Source of the DNA: Steromphala cineraria
Taxonomy: Eukaryota; Mollusca; Gastropoda; Trochida; Trochidae
Direction of reading: 5' to 3'
Assembly: GCA_916613615.1 (NCBI GenBank)
Contig: OU744732.1
Location: 57,682,727-57,746,726 of the forward strand
DNA length: 64,000 nucleotides
Positions 13,135-27,040 of the stretch are shown here, one piece after another (within the stretch, counting starts at the first letter, position 1; each line of letters starts with the position of its first letter). Position numbers and translations under genes: made by a program. The notes beneath the pieces were generated by a model that saw nothing but the letters and a program-made list of their open reading frames with translations, was not told the origin of the DNA and ran no database searches.

Positions 13135-15125
13135 AAATATTTGATGAAATGTTGACTTTGAAAAGAAATAGTTTGGTGAAATGATGACTTTGAAAAGAAA
13201 AAGTTTGGTGAAATGATGACTTTGAAAAGAAATAGTTTGGTGAAGTGATGACTTTAAAGAAGAACAATTAGTGTAATGATGACTTTGAAAAGTATATATT
13301 TGATGAAATGATGACTTTGAAAAGAAAAAGTTTGGTGAAATGATGACTTTGAAAAGAAATAGTTTGGTGAAGTGATGACTTTAAAGAAGAACAATTAGTG
13401 TAAAGATGACTTTGAAAAGTATATATTTGATGAAATGTTGACTTTGAAAAGTGATCATTTCATGAAATGTTGACTTTAAAAAGAAATAAAATGTGAAATG
13501 TTGACTTTGAAAAGAAAGAATTTCATGAAATGTTGACTTTGAAAAGTAATAATTTCATGAAATGTTGACTTTGAAAAGTAATAATTTTATGAAATGTTGA
13601 CTTTGAAAAGTAATAATTTCATGAAATGTTGACTTTGAAAAGTGATAATTTCATGAAATGTTGACTTTCAAAAGGAATGAAATGTGAAATGTTGACTTTG
13701 AAAAGTAATAATTTCATGAAATGTTGACTTTGAGAAGTAATAATTTCATGAAATGTTGACTTTGAAAAGTAATAATTTCATGAAATGTTGACTTTGAAAA
13801 GTGATAATTTCATGAAATGTTGACTTTCAAAAGGAATGAAATGTGAAATGTTGACTTTGAAAAGTAATAATTTGTTGAAATGTTGACTTTGAAAAGTGAT
13901 CATTTCATGAAATGTTGACTTTAAAAAGATATACAATGTGAAATGTTGACTTTGAAAAGAAAAAATTTCATGAAATGTTGACTTTGAAAAGTAATAATTT
14001 CATGAAATGTTGACTTTGAAAAGTAATAATTTCATGAAATGTTGACTTTGAAAAGAAATAATTTGATGAAATGTTGACTTTGAAAAGAAATAAAATGTGA
14101 AATGTTGACTTTGAAAAGAAATAATTTCATGAAATGTTGACTTTGAAAAGTAATAATTTCATGAAATGTTGACTTTGAAAAGTAATAATTTCATGAAATG
14201 TTGACTTTGAAAAGTAATAATTTCATGAAATGTTGACTTTGAGAAGTAAAAATTTGATGAATGTTGATTTTGAAAAGAAATAATTTCATGAAATGTTGAC
14301 TTTAAAAAGAAATGAAATGGGAAATGTTGACTTTGATAAGATATAACTTCATGAAATGTTGACTTTGAAAAGTAAATATTTGATGAAATGTTGACTTTGA
14401 AAAATGATAATTTCATGAAATGTTGACTTTGAAAAGAACGAATTGGTGAAATGATGACTTTGAAAAGTAAATATTTTATGAAATGTTGACTTTGAAAATT
14501 GATAATTTTATGAAATGTTGACTTTGAAAAAAAATGGTGAAAATGTTGACTTTGAAAAGAAATACTTTTATGAAATAGTGACTTTGAAAAGAAATAATTT
14601 CATGAAATGTTAACTTTGAAAAGTAATAATTTCATGAAATGTTGACTTTGAAAAGTAATAATTTGATGAATGTTGATTTTGAAAAGAAATAAGTTCATGA
14701 AATGTTGACTTTAAAAAGAAATGAAATGTGAAATGTTGACTTTGAAAAGATATAACTTCATGAAATGTTGACTTTGAAAAGTAATAATTTCTGAAATGTT
14801 GACTTTGAAAAGAAATAATTTGTGAAATGTTGATTTAGAAAAGAAATATTTGGTAAAATGATGACTTTGAAAAGAAATAATTTGATGAAATGTTGACCTT
14901 GAAATGTAATGATATAATGAAATGTTGAATTTTTGAAAAAAAATATTGATAAAGTGTTGAATTTGAAAAGAAATGATTTGATGAAATGTTGACTTTGAAA
15001 AGAAATGATTTGATGAATGTTGATTTTGAAATCAATAATTTGATGAAATGTTGACTTTGAAAAGAACTAATTGGTAAAATGATGACTTTGAAAAGTAAAG
15101 GATCATGTGAAATGTTGACTCTGAA
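13135..15125 (+). repeat. 32-bp satellite array, left arm
   Basis: The repeat consensus is GAAATGTTGACTTTGAAAAG followed by TAATAATTTCAT, about 60 units with variants. Each unit junction forms ATTTCATGAAAT, a perfect 12-bp palindrome. A longer-period block (ATGATGACTTT variants, about 13210-13435) is repeated twice and occurs in mirror form in the right arm. All ORFs here are repeat translations. Confidence 0.9.
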
Positions 15126-16848
15126 ATGTCCAATGATTTTGATGATATGTTATATGCGAAATTATTGTAGTGATGTATCCTTTTTGTGACAGATTGTCTG
15201 ATTTTCATTATATTCTTTAATGTTGTATATTTCTTAATTCTTATGACTACATGAATGTAATAGAATTTCGTTATTTTATCTTATCTTATCTTATAACAGT
15301 AAATAACACTGTTTTGAAGAATTACAACAACTTGCTGGAAATTATTTCCACTCATTCGGTGGTAGCTTAACGAATACACTTGTTAAGTATCTCATTAGTC
15401 AAGGTGTCTATTGTCTATTGAGTGACAGTGCTGTTACATAATCAGTTCGATGGATTCATTACGCATTTAATGAGTGTTGATCTTTCAGATGAAATATTAA
15501 CTTTTAAAGATATATTGATGAATTCAAACGTTGACCTTGGTAAAACATAGACTTATAAAATCCATGGTGTTGTTGAATGCAGATTTTTAACTGCGATTAA
15601 GTTAACGGTTTTTTATTATCATGATTATGATTATTGTCATGAGATTTTCGAAATATTTACTGCTGTCTTCATTTTGTGAAAGATTGTCTCATTTTATTTA
15701 AGAAAACGAAAAACTAATCACTGATTTGAGGAATCCAAACAGCTTACTGTAAATTAAATTCGACTCATTTGTAGGTAGCTTATCGAATACACCTGTTGAA
15801 ATAACTCATTAAACAAGATGTGTATTGAATGGCAATGCCGTTAACTCATGCTTGATATGCTTCATGGTTTAACGTCTGGATCACTTCTCAGCGTTAGAGC
15901 CTACCCTAGCACTGTTCATGGGGATCAACCATCTTGTAGGCCGGGCAGATGTTTGGTTTATTTATATGGTTCCAAGTTTATGTATATGACATGTTAACAT
16001 TTGCGTGACAAAATAATAAAATAATAAAAAATATCTCATTGCAGTTTTTAATTTCATGTCGGTGAGTTGTCCATCAATAGTTTATTGACGTATACATAAA
16101 CATCTAATACTAAAAAATATCTTTAAAACTTGTTTGAGTCTAAATGTGTTTAAATATTTAATATATAGTATATATTAGAAATTGCTAGATATTTAATGTA
16201 ATTTTCAATTAACTAATGAATCAATGCAAAGGTGGTATAGTTTTACTCTTTTGAATGATATCATAATATATAACTAAGATTCATAATATCTTCAAAATCA
16301 ATATAATAGCAAAGACATTCATTTTCATTTTCTCATTATTCATCAATAACGATTATAACTTATGTTTTCCAACTTTACCTTACGACATTTCGCCCTGTAT
16401 CAGTTCTTAATTTGAAGTAAATGTGTGTATGCTAATTGTACTGTCAGTTGCCATACTATGTACGTTAAGGAAAGCCAAAAAAAATCTTTGACAAGTAAAA
16501 CGTTTTCGGATCGATTACAAAACCACATTTACAAGTTAATCAGTGGTTTTATTTAAACATTGAATATACCATAACTAGAATGTCCCATTTTACATACATG
16601 ACTTCAACTAAAACCATTATTATGACTGTTCTTATACTTGAATCAATTACTGAATTTTATATAAAGAATTAACAAGTTTAAACAGCGTTACACGAATCAC
16701 ATATATAAAATACATATTATACAAAAGTGAACATATATTAATGGGGGTCAAAAGAGATTAAAGGCATTCAATATGGTAATTTCAAAGAGTGAAATGACTG
16801 CATCGAATAACAAGATAACTGTTAAGAAACAAACACGAAAACCTTGTT

Positions 16849-16884
16849 TTCTCTCTCTCCCCTCTCTCTCTGTCTGTCTCTCTC

Positions 16885-16941
<57 letters not shown>

Positions 16942-16954
16942 CTCTCTCTCTCTC
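16849..16954. repeat. (TC)n microsatellite
   Basis: About 105 bp of nearly uninterrupted TC dinucleotides, with a few TG and TA interruptions. Confidence 0.98.
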
Positions 16955-19739
16955 AAATATATGTTAGTTTTGTAATGAAAGCCGTTTTTGAATGCCACTT
17001 TTGATAGACCTGTCTGGCCACAAACCCGTGAATGCATTATTGCCCTTCACTGGTCACACTCCCTTTTTGTAACGTCATAAACAGAATCAGACTCGTTATT
17101 TATACATATATCGTAACAATTCCACAGAAAAAATTAACGGTTTTCAGAAAATATTTTCCTCTCAGTTAGACATATCATTTGACGATGTAACACTAATAAG
17201 CATTTGGTGTAATAAAGATATCCACATCAATAGTAATAAAACCATTATTTAGGCAGCATGTCAGTTGAAATAATGATACATCTGTACGATAATCTGTATA
17301 GTCTGTTTATTACGTCACGCCCGGGCGGGTTTTATGGCCCCCTAACCAAGGTAGTATTTTCACAGCCGATAATTACGCTGTCTGAATGAAAGGTGTGTAT
17401 TGGACAAATTAACAAATATCAAGCTCAGTTTTTATTTTGTTGAAAAATCTTTGAAAAAGAAATCGAGAAGAGATAAAGTCGAGGCTAGTGGATGTTGAAC
17501 GTAACAGAGTTTTTCCAAGTTAACTTAATTGCGTTCAAATTGAATTTACCAGTGTTATGTGTTAACTTCTCAAATTTTGTTCATAGTCATAATTATGTTG
17601 TCATAGTCACTTTTATGGTCCTTAAAGATGGACTGATCTTGAAATGCTATATGGCAACTTTCGGGATTCATGAAATAGTGACAACAATTTCACATGGACT
17701 CAAATTCAAATTTCGGAAATCGACCTAGAAACGGCTTACTTACGACTGTATAAATAACACCGCCTAATTAGGCCGGCGAACAGAATAAAACGCACTGAAG
17801 TGTGACTGACTCGTGACGTGTTAGTAGGTGATGTGATACCCCGTTGTGTGCCCTCGTTATGAAAAACAACACAAGCCAACAGTACAGCTCGATGTTTAAT
17901 CGTTGATTAAACAACATCCAAACATCTCAAACCTTCAATAAATCGGTAGTTTATTTATTCAACTGGCAATATGTATTGATGAAAATGTAAGACCCTGATT
18001 AACAACGAAGTTATGCGCATAATGCTACAGCATGTAGATGGTCTCGCTTTGCGCAATGATGTCACAATACTGCACGTGAGAACCCGGAAGTATTTTCGTC
18101 ATAAACAATTGCTCACCTGTGAACCGTTATATCTTCGTGCACAGTTGTTTGTTGTTATTGAATATTACTTTAGTAGCACAGCAGAAAGGATGTTATTATA
18201 CAATACTATTTTATATACATTTAAACCAATTTTTTAAAAATGCCTTTGACTTCATTTTGTAACAGGATAAAAAAAATATACGTGTTTCTTAGTTATTTTA
18301 TTTAGTGATGGACAAGTTACAATTCTCAATGAAAGGCATGTATTGGATGATGACTGATGTCTTGTTTAACACATTATTTTAATAGGGCATTTCACTGACA
18401 ATCTTTATGTTTTCATTCTTGTACATAGAAGAGATATGTTTCACAACAATACCCGATACATGGCCCAACAGAATGAAGATTTATTAAATGAACCGTACCC
18501 AAAATAATTATCAGATAGAGCAAAAAAGTATTCCTAATTTCAACAGGTTATAATTTACCAATGGGAGAAAAAAGGGATGTTAAGGAATACAATTGCTATT
18601 TGATGTTACATAATTAGCTGGTGTCATAAAATAGCCAGGTGTTGATGATTGTGCATTATATAACCTACCTGCTATAGTCATCATTTGATAGCTTTCAATT
18701 AGGAAACAGACAGGAAATACGATAGACAGTACAGTAATTGTGTAATAAGTGAGTATCTGATCTAAAGAAAGTAAATAACACCTGCAAACCTTAATGTCGT
18801 CGTTTATTCAACCTTTTTACACAACGTTCAAATCTAAATGTGAATATTGTAAATTCGGATTATAACCATAAATCAGCTAAAACTTTGTGCTATGTTTTAT
18901 ATTTTACTAATCTCTTTTTTCTCTGCATGCCAAACTGTTCATTCAGTGAAAATGCGAGCTCGAAAATCGGTGTAGTGATCGGAACACGTGAGGTCGATGT
19001 AGATTGTCACATTGCTCTGTTTGACCTAACACAGCGGGTCAATTTGGCGTGAAACGATCAATGTGATGGGAATTTGTCTACGGAAACTTCATCAGGAGAT
19101 ATTCTAGGACAGTTGACAGCAACACAATGATATGACATACTGTCAATCGCTTGGAAAACGCAGAACTACGGATTTCGCCTATCATTTTCCATATAAGCAG
19201 ACGAACGCTTCACCTACTGCCACGTCACTTCCGGTATCCCCTTCCCGTGGCCTCTCAGCCTTGTTTTGGTTTATCGCTGGACGGCGACAAGCAGACGCCT
19301 TGTTACGCAGTGTTTACTTAGCTGTAGCTTCATTGAGAAACTGTGTATCGTTGCTGTTTTGGCCTAATATTTATGTTATATAGTTATTGGACTAATATCT
19401 TATGAAAAATATATTTAAAAAAGGTTATACAGCGCCTCTTGGACATAGATGACATGTTTATTGTCATTCATTATAGGAAAATCATACGTTGAATATGGCA
19501 AATAAATGTGCAGCTGACTTCTTGCTGAGTTCATTATAAAAATCATTGATTAGTGGAATAATTTAACGGGAAATCGAATGGAATGTTATGGCGTAGCTTC
19601 GCGACTTTTACATCCATACTGTATTGTTTTGAGTCCCACAACAAGAATTATATTTCCATGACAGATCTATCAAGCGCCCACCCCCTTCCCCAATCCGAAA
19701 TTCGGGCTACGGGCCTGCATGATATTCGTGATACAGTCA

Positions 19740-19968
19740 CCTCCAATTTTAATCAATTTATACCGTATTTATATGCTAATGTAAATTTACCCTTTTAAGG
19801 CATAATATTTATGTTTTATAGCACATGTGCTCTTTTTAACTTTGTATAATAGTCTCTCATAACCTTTTTTAAGGGTGGCTCGTATATTTTTATGTTTTAT
19901 GCCTTTTTTGTATATATGTAAGAGATGAGACTGAATAAACTATCTGTCTGTCTGTCTGTCTGTCTGTC
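19740..19968 (+). repeat. Retroelement 3' tail ending in (CTGT)n
   Basis: AT-rich sequence leads to ATGAGACTGAATAAACTAT, immediately followed by five to six CTGT units. An AATAAA-like signal next to a simple-repeat tail is typical of non-LTR retrotransposon 3' ends in molluscs. No coding remnant is clear here. Confidence 0.4.
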
Positions 19969-20345
19969 CAACTCTGTTGGACAGCGAATCTTAGATCCAG
20001 CGGTTACCCCAAAAGACTATCATTGCCAATGATTATGCAATCGAATTGATCCTTACTGTATGCACTCTACGCCTTCCCTCGGCTACATTGCATAACAAGT
20101 CAGTCGTGACCGGTCTGAATCCCATCCGTAGAATTGGGGAAAGTAGATCAAAGGGGCCGGGCTTATCCCAGTACACTGCAATCGCATTGGCAAAACTCTC
20201 AAATTTATAGAAATATTGAATGTATGTATATATCGTATATATCGTATGTATTGTATTAATTTATGAATGGTACCGTTTGTACGATATTGTATGTAAGGTG
20301 GATATTGTATGTATGATACTGTACGAATGTTATCGTATGGTATGT

Positions 20346-20411
20346 AAAGCGCCACTGAGCATCTTTAAGGTGGAAATTAGGCGCTCTATAAATGCATTAT
20401 TATTATTATTA
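20346..20411 (+). repeat. SINE 3' end with (ATT)n tail
   Basis: AAAGCGCCACTGAGCAT, then GGCGCTCTATAAATGC, then ATT repeats. This is the tail type also seen at 29440-29490 (GGCGCTATATAAA). Confidence 0.6.
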
Positions 20412-20681
20412 TGTATGTATCGTTTTTAAGGTGTGTATGTTATTGTATGATCTTGTAGTGTGTTGTGCAGTAGAATATTGTAGTGCGGTTGTGTTTGTTA
20501 ATATATTGCTATATCAAACGGTATGGTATTGTATTGTGTGATATGTTAAATATTTGACTATGCATAATTCTATCTAAATCATTTTATCGTGGTTTAATGT
20601 ATGAAGTGTCCCATAAGCCTTTTTGCTGGATGTTACTGTTAATGAATGTATATAGTTGGGGGGAAAAAAGAAATTGTAACA

Positions 20682-20748
20682 TTCTTCTCCTCTTCTTCTT
20701 CTTCTTCTTCTTCTTCTTCTTCTTCTTCTTCTTCTTCTTCTTCTTCTC
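20682..20748. repeat. (TTC)n microsatellite
   Basis: About 20 TTC/CTT trinucleotides. The arginine run in the minus-strand frame over it is a microsatellite translation. Confidence 0.98.
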
Positions 20749-21274
20749 ATATAAGATATCATTTTGAATAATCGATATGTACGAAGCTTTTTACCATTTA
20801 AAGGACCCTTATCAATCCAAATATCTTTCAACCAATCATAATGACCCAAACAAATGAACCACTGTTTATACTGTCAATATTAGAAATACTTGATATATCA
20901 GGAATAGGAAACTTAAATAAAAAATAAAAAAAAAACACATTATTATTCCAGGATTATTAAATTAAAGGACCACTTAATATTCTACTGAAAAGTCTATTAG
21001 TATCAATACTAATACCATTAATTCTGCGACATTAACGTAATTTTTGTATTCTTTGTTTAGCTAAAGATGATCTCCAACCCAAATGCTAAATTAGGGGTCT
21101 TCTACACCTTAAACACATTTATATGCTCTATTTTGGACTGCATTAATACAACTTAACTGACGATCGCCCCAAATAGCAGACCCAGTTAAAGACTAAGTTA
21201 AAATACACAGAAATAAACATTAAATTAACAATATAGTGAGCCACCCTTTAATGGTTATGAGAGCCTATAATAAA

Positions 21275-21420
21275 AAAATGAACATGAGAACAAACATATT
21301 ATGTACATAGTGCCAAACGGGCCGGTGTAATAGGATAAATGCGAATGAGAGGTTTTGTACATTTTGTGTAACGGAGATAGAAGACGAGTTTCATTTTATC
21401 CTTCGATATAAGAAATGAAG
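21275..21420 (+). pseudogene. LINE reverse-transcriptase C-terminal remnant
   Basis: In the frame starting at 21329 the translation reads NRINANERFCTFC and then EIEDEFHFIL. This resembles the C-terminal Cys-containing region after the reverse transcriptase in bivalve non-LTR elements, where an RxCxxC motif is followed by a DEYHF-like motif. An in-frame stop lies upstream (TAG near 21308) and another follows at about 21420, so it is a dead 5'-truncated fragment. Confidence 0.65.
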
Positions 21421-22589
21421 ACACAAATATGTTTCATTTTTCATATTTCTGTTTCATCTATTATAGATTAATATGTACATTATCCTTTCATTACATGTTT
21501 GTGAATATTTGTAAAACTGAATACCACCATACCATCCGGTCATATATTCATTAATCATATGTCACATCAAATGAGCAATATTACACAGAATAAATGAATT
21601 GAATAATATTGATTGATGTACCAAGAACTGAATATTGCATACTCAGTCATTACATGTAATTGGAAACTAGAAAAATTCTACGTATTTACTTAGCAAATTT
21701 AAGAATACAAATTAGCTTGTCGGAGGTTTTATTTTTATAAATCCTACTTGTGGAATGTACATTCAAAGTTGTATACATTATTCTTATATATTCAGTTAAC
21801 TAACAACAAAGAAACCACGAAATAATTTATGCATAAAACATTGGAGTCTAATATCAGGTAAATTTGCCGTGTATCTGGTGTTAGCCTTCACGTCTGAACG
21901 CAGATTACGTAACGACATCCGTCGCCAAATAGCACCATGTTTGATTAGATATTCATGTGCCTTATCTACCAGTTGCCTTTTTGCCATAAATCAATTAAAG
22001 CCTGCCGTTACATTATGCAATTACAAGATGATTGACCCAAATGAAACAACAAAACAGAACGTTATTATTACTTATCAAGACTGATGAATTCCGCTATTCA
22101 TCTCAATTGTCATCTCAGCTTTTCATGAAACTACATGTAGAAGCAAATATGTGCCTGAAAAACTATAATACTCAAGCATGCCATACTTGGGAATGGTATT
22201 TACATCTTCTGATGTTAGGAAGACAAAAGTAATTCTATGGATGAACAAATATTATTGTTCTTAAAAACCTGGCAAAGTTTAAAGTTGATATGTCATCCAC
22301 AGTACACTAAGCTTGTATATACTTGTACATGTTGACGTGTCATTTAATGTAAAATCTTCTCTGTAAGGAAAGAAAGTATCCCGCGTATTGTGTTTGAAGC
22401 AATCGACATTTTGACTGCTTTTACATCATCATTATACTTTGTTATATTATCTTTGTACTCTTATAACACAAATAGTGGGTTTTTTTTAGAATAAAGTGAA
22501 TTTGAAGTTGAACGAGACCGCCTCCGTTCGTCACCCACACTTGAATTGTATCGGAGATGAGCAGTGCTGAATTGATTTAGTGGTACAGG

Positions 22590-25500
22590 CGGTGAGCCGT
22601 GCAGCATGTCCATGGTTTAACGGCATTGCCACTGAATACACAATCAACATCTTGACTAACTAGTTATCACCACCAACGAACAGGGAAGATACCACTATTC
22701 TTTACGATTGAAAAAATGTTGTCATATGTAAGCAATTATGATTTTTTTGTATTACACACTTATAATCAATAGTCTTGATTTTCAAATAAAACATTTCCAA
22801 AACATACCATAATTTCTCAAAAAAGTTTAACAAAATCCACATTCATTTCCAAAATCAACATTTCATAAAATTATTATTTTCCAAAGTCAACATTTCATGA
22901 AATAATCATTTTTCAAAGTCAACAGTTCACCAAACTTATTAGTTTTCAAAGTTTTTTCTCTACAAAATCATCATTTCACCAAATTATTGCTTTAAAAAGT
23001 CAACATTTCATCAACTTATTACTTTTGAAAGTCAACATTCATCAAATTGTCACTTTTCAAAGTCAACATTTCATTAAATTATTTCTCTTCAAAATTAACA
23101 TTTCATCAAATTTCTTTTCAAGGTCAACATTTTCACCAATATATTATTTTCAAAGTCATCACTTCACCAAATAGTTCTTTTCAAAGTAATAATAATAATA
23201 GTCCATTTATCCATGCACATTGCAGAGGCACGCTTCTAACTAAGTCACTTACCCAGGGTGACACCACAAGTTTCTCAACTCATGTCTCCGTGTGGGGCAG
23301 GGAATCAACCATTCAAACTCTCAGATTATCCAGCAACGGGTTACCCACCCATCCAGCGAGCTACGCACGTTGTTGCTGAACTATTCTGATAACGGTCGAC
23401 TGAGCATTGCACAGGACCACGTGCCACCACGTCAAGTCATCATTTAACCAAATTATTTCTTTTCAAAGTCAACATTTCACCAAACTAAATCTTTTCAAAG
23501 TCAACATTTCATCAAATTAGTAATTTCAAAATCAGCATTTCATGAATTCATTTCTTTTCAAAGTCATAATTTCACCAAATACTCCTTTTCAAATTCATCA
23601 TTTTATCAAATATTTCTTTTCAAAATCAAAATTTCACAAATTATTTTTCTTCAAAATTAACATTTCATCAAATGATTTCTTTTCAAGGTCAACATTTTCA
23701 CCAATTATCAATTTTCAAAGTCAACATTTCATGAAATTATCACTTTTCAAAGTCAACATTTCATCAAATATTTACTTTTCAAAGTCGACATTTCATGAAA
23801 TTATATCTTTTGAAAGTCATCATTTCACATTTTATTTCTTTTTAAAGTCAACATTTCATGAAATTATCACTTTTCAAAGTCAACATTTCATCAAATATTT
23901 ACTTTTCAAAGTCAACATTTCATGAAATTATATCTTTTGAAAGTCATCATTTCACATTTTATTTCTTTTTAAAGTCAACATTTCATGAAATTATTTCTTT
24001 TCAATATCAACATTTCATGAAATTATTACTTTTCAAAGTCAACATTTCATGAAATTATTACTTTTCAAAGTCAACATTTCATGAAATTATTACTTTTCAA
24101 AGTCAACAGTTCATGAAATTTTTTCTTTTCAAAGTCAACATTTCACATTTTATTTCCTTTTAAAGTCAACATTTCATGAAATTATTACTTTACAAAGTCA
24201 ACATTTCATCAAATATTTACTTTTCAAAGTCAACATTTCATGAAGTTATATCTTTTCAAAGTCAACATTTCACATTTCATTTCTTTTTAAAGTCAACATT
24301 TCATGAAATTTTTTCTTTTTAAAATCAACATTCATCAAATTATTACTTCTCAAAGTCAACATTTCATGAAATTATTACTTTTCAAAGTCAACATTTCATG
24401 AAATTATTACTTTTCAAAGTCAACATTTCATGAAATTATTTCTTTTCAAAGTCAACATTTCACTTTTTATTTCTTTTTAAAGTCAACATTTCATGAAATG
24501 ATCACTTTTCAAAGTCAACATTTCATGAAATTATTACTTTTCAAATTCAACACTTTATCAATATTTTTTTTCAAAAATTCAACATTTCATTATATCATTA
24601 CATTTCAAGGTCAACATTTCATCAAATTATTTCTTTTCAAAGTCATCATTTCATAAAATATTTACTTTTCAAAGTCATCATTTCACCAATTCGTTCTTTT
24701 CAAAGTCAACATTTCATGAAATTATCATTTTTCAAAGTCAACATTTCATCAAATATTTACTTTTCAAAGTCAACATTTCATGAAGTTATATCTTATCAAA
24801 GTCAACATTTCCCATTTCATTTCTTTTTAAAGTCAACATTTCATGAAATTATTTCTTTTCAAAATCAACATTCATCAAATTTTTACTTCTCAAAGTCAAC
24901 ATTTCATGAAATTATTACTTTTCAAAGTCAACATTTCATGAAATTATTACTTTTCAAAGTCAACATTTCATCAAATATTTACTTTTCAAAGTCAACATTT
25001 CATGAAGTTATATCTTTTCAAAGTCAACATTTCACATTTCATTTCTTTTTAAAGTCAACATTTCATGAACTTATTTCTTTTCAAAATCAACATTCATCAA
25101 ATTATTACTTTTCAAAGTCAACATTTCATGAAATTATTACTTTTCAAAGTTAACATTTCATGAAATTATTTCTTTTCAAAGTCACTATTTCATAAAATTA
25201 TTTCTTTTCAAAGTCAACATTTTCACCATTTTTTTTCAAAGTCAACATTTCATAAAATTATCAATTTTCAAAGTCAACATTTCATGAAATTATTACTTTT
25301 CAAAGTCAACATTTCATGAATTTATTTCTTTTCAAAGTCATCATTTCACCAATTCGTTCTTTTCAAAGTCAACATTTCATGAAATTATCATTTTTCAAAG
25401 TCAACATTTCATCAAATATTTACTTTTCAAAGTCAACATTTCATGAAGTTATATCTTATCAAAGTCAACATTTCCCATTTCATTTCTTTTTAAAGTCAAC

Positions 25501-27040
25501 ATTTCATGAAATTATTTCTTTTCAAAATCAACATTCATCAAATTTTTACTTCTCAAAGTCAACATTTCATGAAATTATTACTTTTCAAAGTCAACATTTC
25601 ATGAAATTATTACTTTTCAAAGTCAACATTTCATGAAATTATTACTTTTCAAAGTCAACATTTCATGAAATTAATTCTTTTCAAAGTCAATATTTCACAT
25701 TTTATTTCTTTTTAAAGTCAACATTTCATCAAATTATTTCTTTTCAAAGTCAACATTTCATGAAATTATTACTTTTCAAAGTCAACATTTCATGAAATTA
25801 TTACTTTTCAAAGTCAACATTTCATGGAATTTTTTCTTTTCAAAGTCAACATTTCATATTGTATTTCTTTTTAAAGTCAACATTTCATGAAATGATCACT
25901 TTTCAAAGTCAACATTTCATGAAATTATTACTTTTCAAAGTCAACATTTCACATTTCATTCCTTTTGAAAGTCAACATTTCATGAAATTATCACTTTTCA
26001 AAGTCAACATTTCATGAAATTATTACTTTTCAAAGTCAACATTTCATGAAATTATTACTTTTCAAAGTCAACATTTCATGAAACTATTACTTTTCAAAGT
26101 CAACATTTCATGAAATTATTTCTTTTCAAAGTCAACATTTCACATTTTATTTCTTTTTAAAGTCAACATTTCATGAAATGATCACTTTTCAAAGTCAACA
26201 TTTCATCAAATATATACTTTTCAAAGTCATCTTTACACTAATTGTTCTTCTTTAAAGTCATCACTTCACCAAACTATTTCTTTTCAAAGTCATCATTTCA
26301 CCAAACTTTTTCTTTTCAAAGTCATCATTTCATCAAATATATACTTTTCAAAGTCATCATTACACTAATTGTTCTTCTTTAAAGTCATCACTTCACCAAA
26401 CTATTTCTTTTCAAAGTCATCATTTCACCAAACTTTTTCTTTTCAAAGTCATCATTTCACCAAACTATTTCTTTTCAAAGTCAACATTTCATCAAATATT
26501 CTTTTTCATAGTCAACATTTACCAAAAATAATAACAGTCAAAATCAATATATTATCTAAAACAATATATCATTTCAAAGTTAAAATCTTTCCAAAGTTTA
26601 CATTTATTAAAAACCTTTAATGAATTTATCACTTAACTCAAACTGCATTAAATTGTCAAAATAAATTCCATTGGAAAAATAAATTCCATCGGCATTAAAA
26701 ATTCCGTCGGAATAAAAAATTCCATTGGAAAAATTCCGTCGGAATTAAAAATTCCATTTGAAAAATTCCGTCGGAATAAAAAATTCCATTGGAAAAATTC
26801 CGTCGGAATTAAAAATTCCATTGGAAAAATTCCGTCGGAATTTTTTTTCAAAATCTCAAATTGAAATTTTTAACCTGAAAATTTCCAAAGTGTAACTCAA
26901 TAGTATGTAAAATATGAACTTTATATGTAAAATTTGTTTGTTATCGACAACTTTTTTGTCGCGACAAACTCTGGAATAAACCGGAATTACAAAGATAACG
27001 CGGAACGCATTCTATGCAACCCGCTAAGCAATGTTATAAC
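22590..27040 (-). repeat. Right inverted arm of the foldback element
   Basis: It is the reverse complement of the left arm. An inner segment lies at about 22590-22790, the 32-bp satellite at about 22800-26500, a spacer at about 26500-26645, the 37-bp minisatellite at 26650-26845 and the terminal segment at 26846-27040, with TTGTCGCGACAA at 26956-26967. It is about 1.1 kb longer than the left arm, partly through an internal duplication (24685-24990 repeated at about 25345-25650) and a SINE insertion. The frames of up to 145 codons are repeat translations. Confidence 0.8.
23188..23433 (-). mobile_element. tRNA-derived SINE inserted in the right satellite array
   Basis: About 245 bp of non-satellite DNA interrupts the array. 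Read on the minus strand it has an A-box-like GTAGCTCGCTGGATGGG, a B-box-like GGTTGATTCCC, a body ending in ATGGATAAATGGACTATT and a short (ATT)n tail. TCAAAGT-type satellite sequence resumes on both sides, consistent with a short target duplication. Confidence 0.65.

Larger units (their letters stand above)
12509..15870 (+). repeat. Left inverted arm of the foldback element
   Basis: From the outside in: a terminal unique segment (12509-12784) with a perfect 12-bp palindrome TTGTCGCGACAA at 12669-12680; a 37-bp minisatellite (12785-12980); a spacer (12980-13130); the 32-bp satellite (13135-15125); and an inner segment to about 15870. The inner segment contains GGCAATGCCGTTAA and matches the reverse complement of about 22590-22700. 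A roughly 200-bp direct repeat (15187-15410 and 15672-15825) lies in that inner part. Confidence 0.75.
15870..22590. other. Central region of the foldback element
   Basis: About 6.7 kb lie between the arms. It holds a TC microsatellite, LINE and SINE debris (annotated separately), a TTC microsatellite and otherwise unrecognised AT-rich DNA. ORFs of up to about 90 codons (for example near 17.5, 18.0 and 19.1 kb) show no transposase or other domain. I could not find a DDE, P-element, hAT or MULE signature. Confidence 0.55.

Noticed and set aside
20574..20849. 91-codon minus-strand ORF with a long arginine run
   Set aside because: The arginine run is the TTC microsatellite. No other feature supports coding.
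21796..21987. 63-codon minus-strand ORF (MAKRQLVDKAHEYL...)
   Set aside because: The composition looks protein-like, but I recognise no family, and a 71-codon frame on the other strand overlaps it. A relic of a mobile element is possible but unsupported.
24716..25153. 145-codon ORF in the right foldback arm
   Set aside because: It is a translation of the 32-bp satellite. The same peptide blocks recur in the left arm in antisense.
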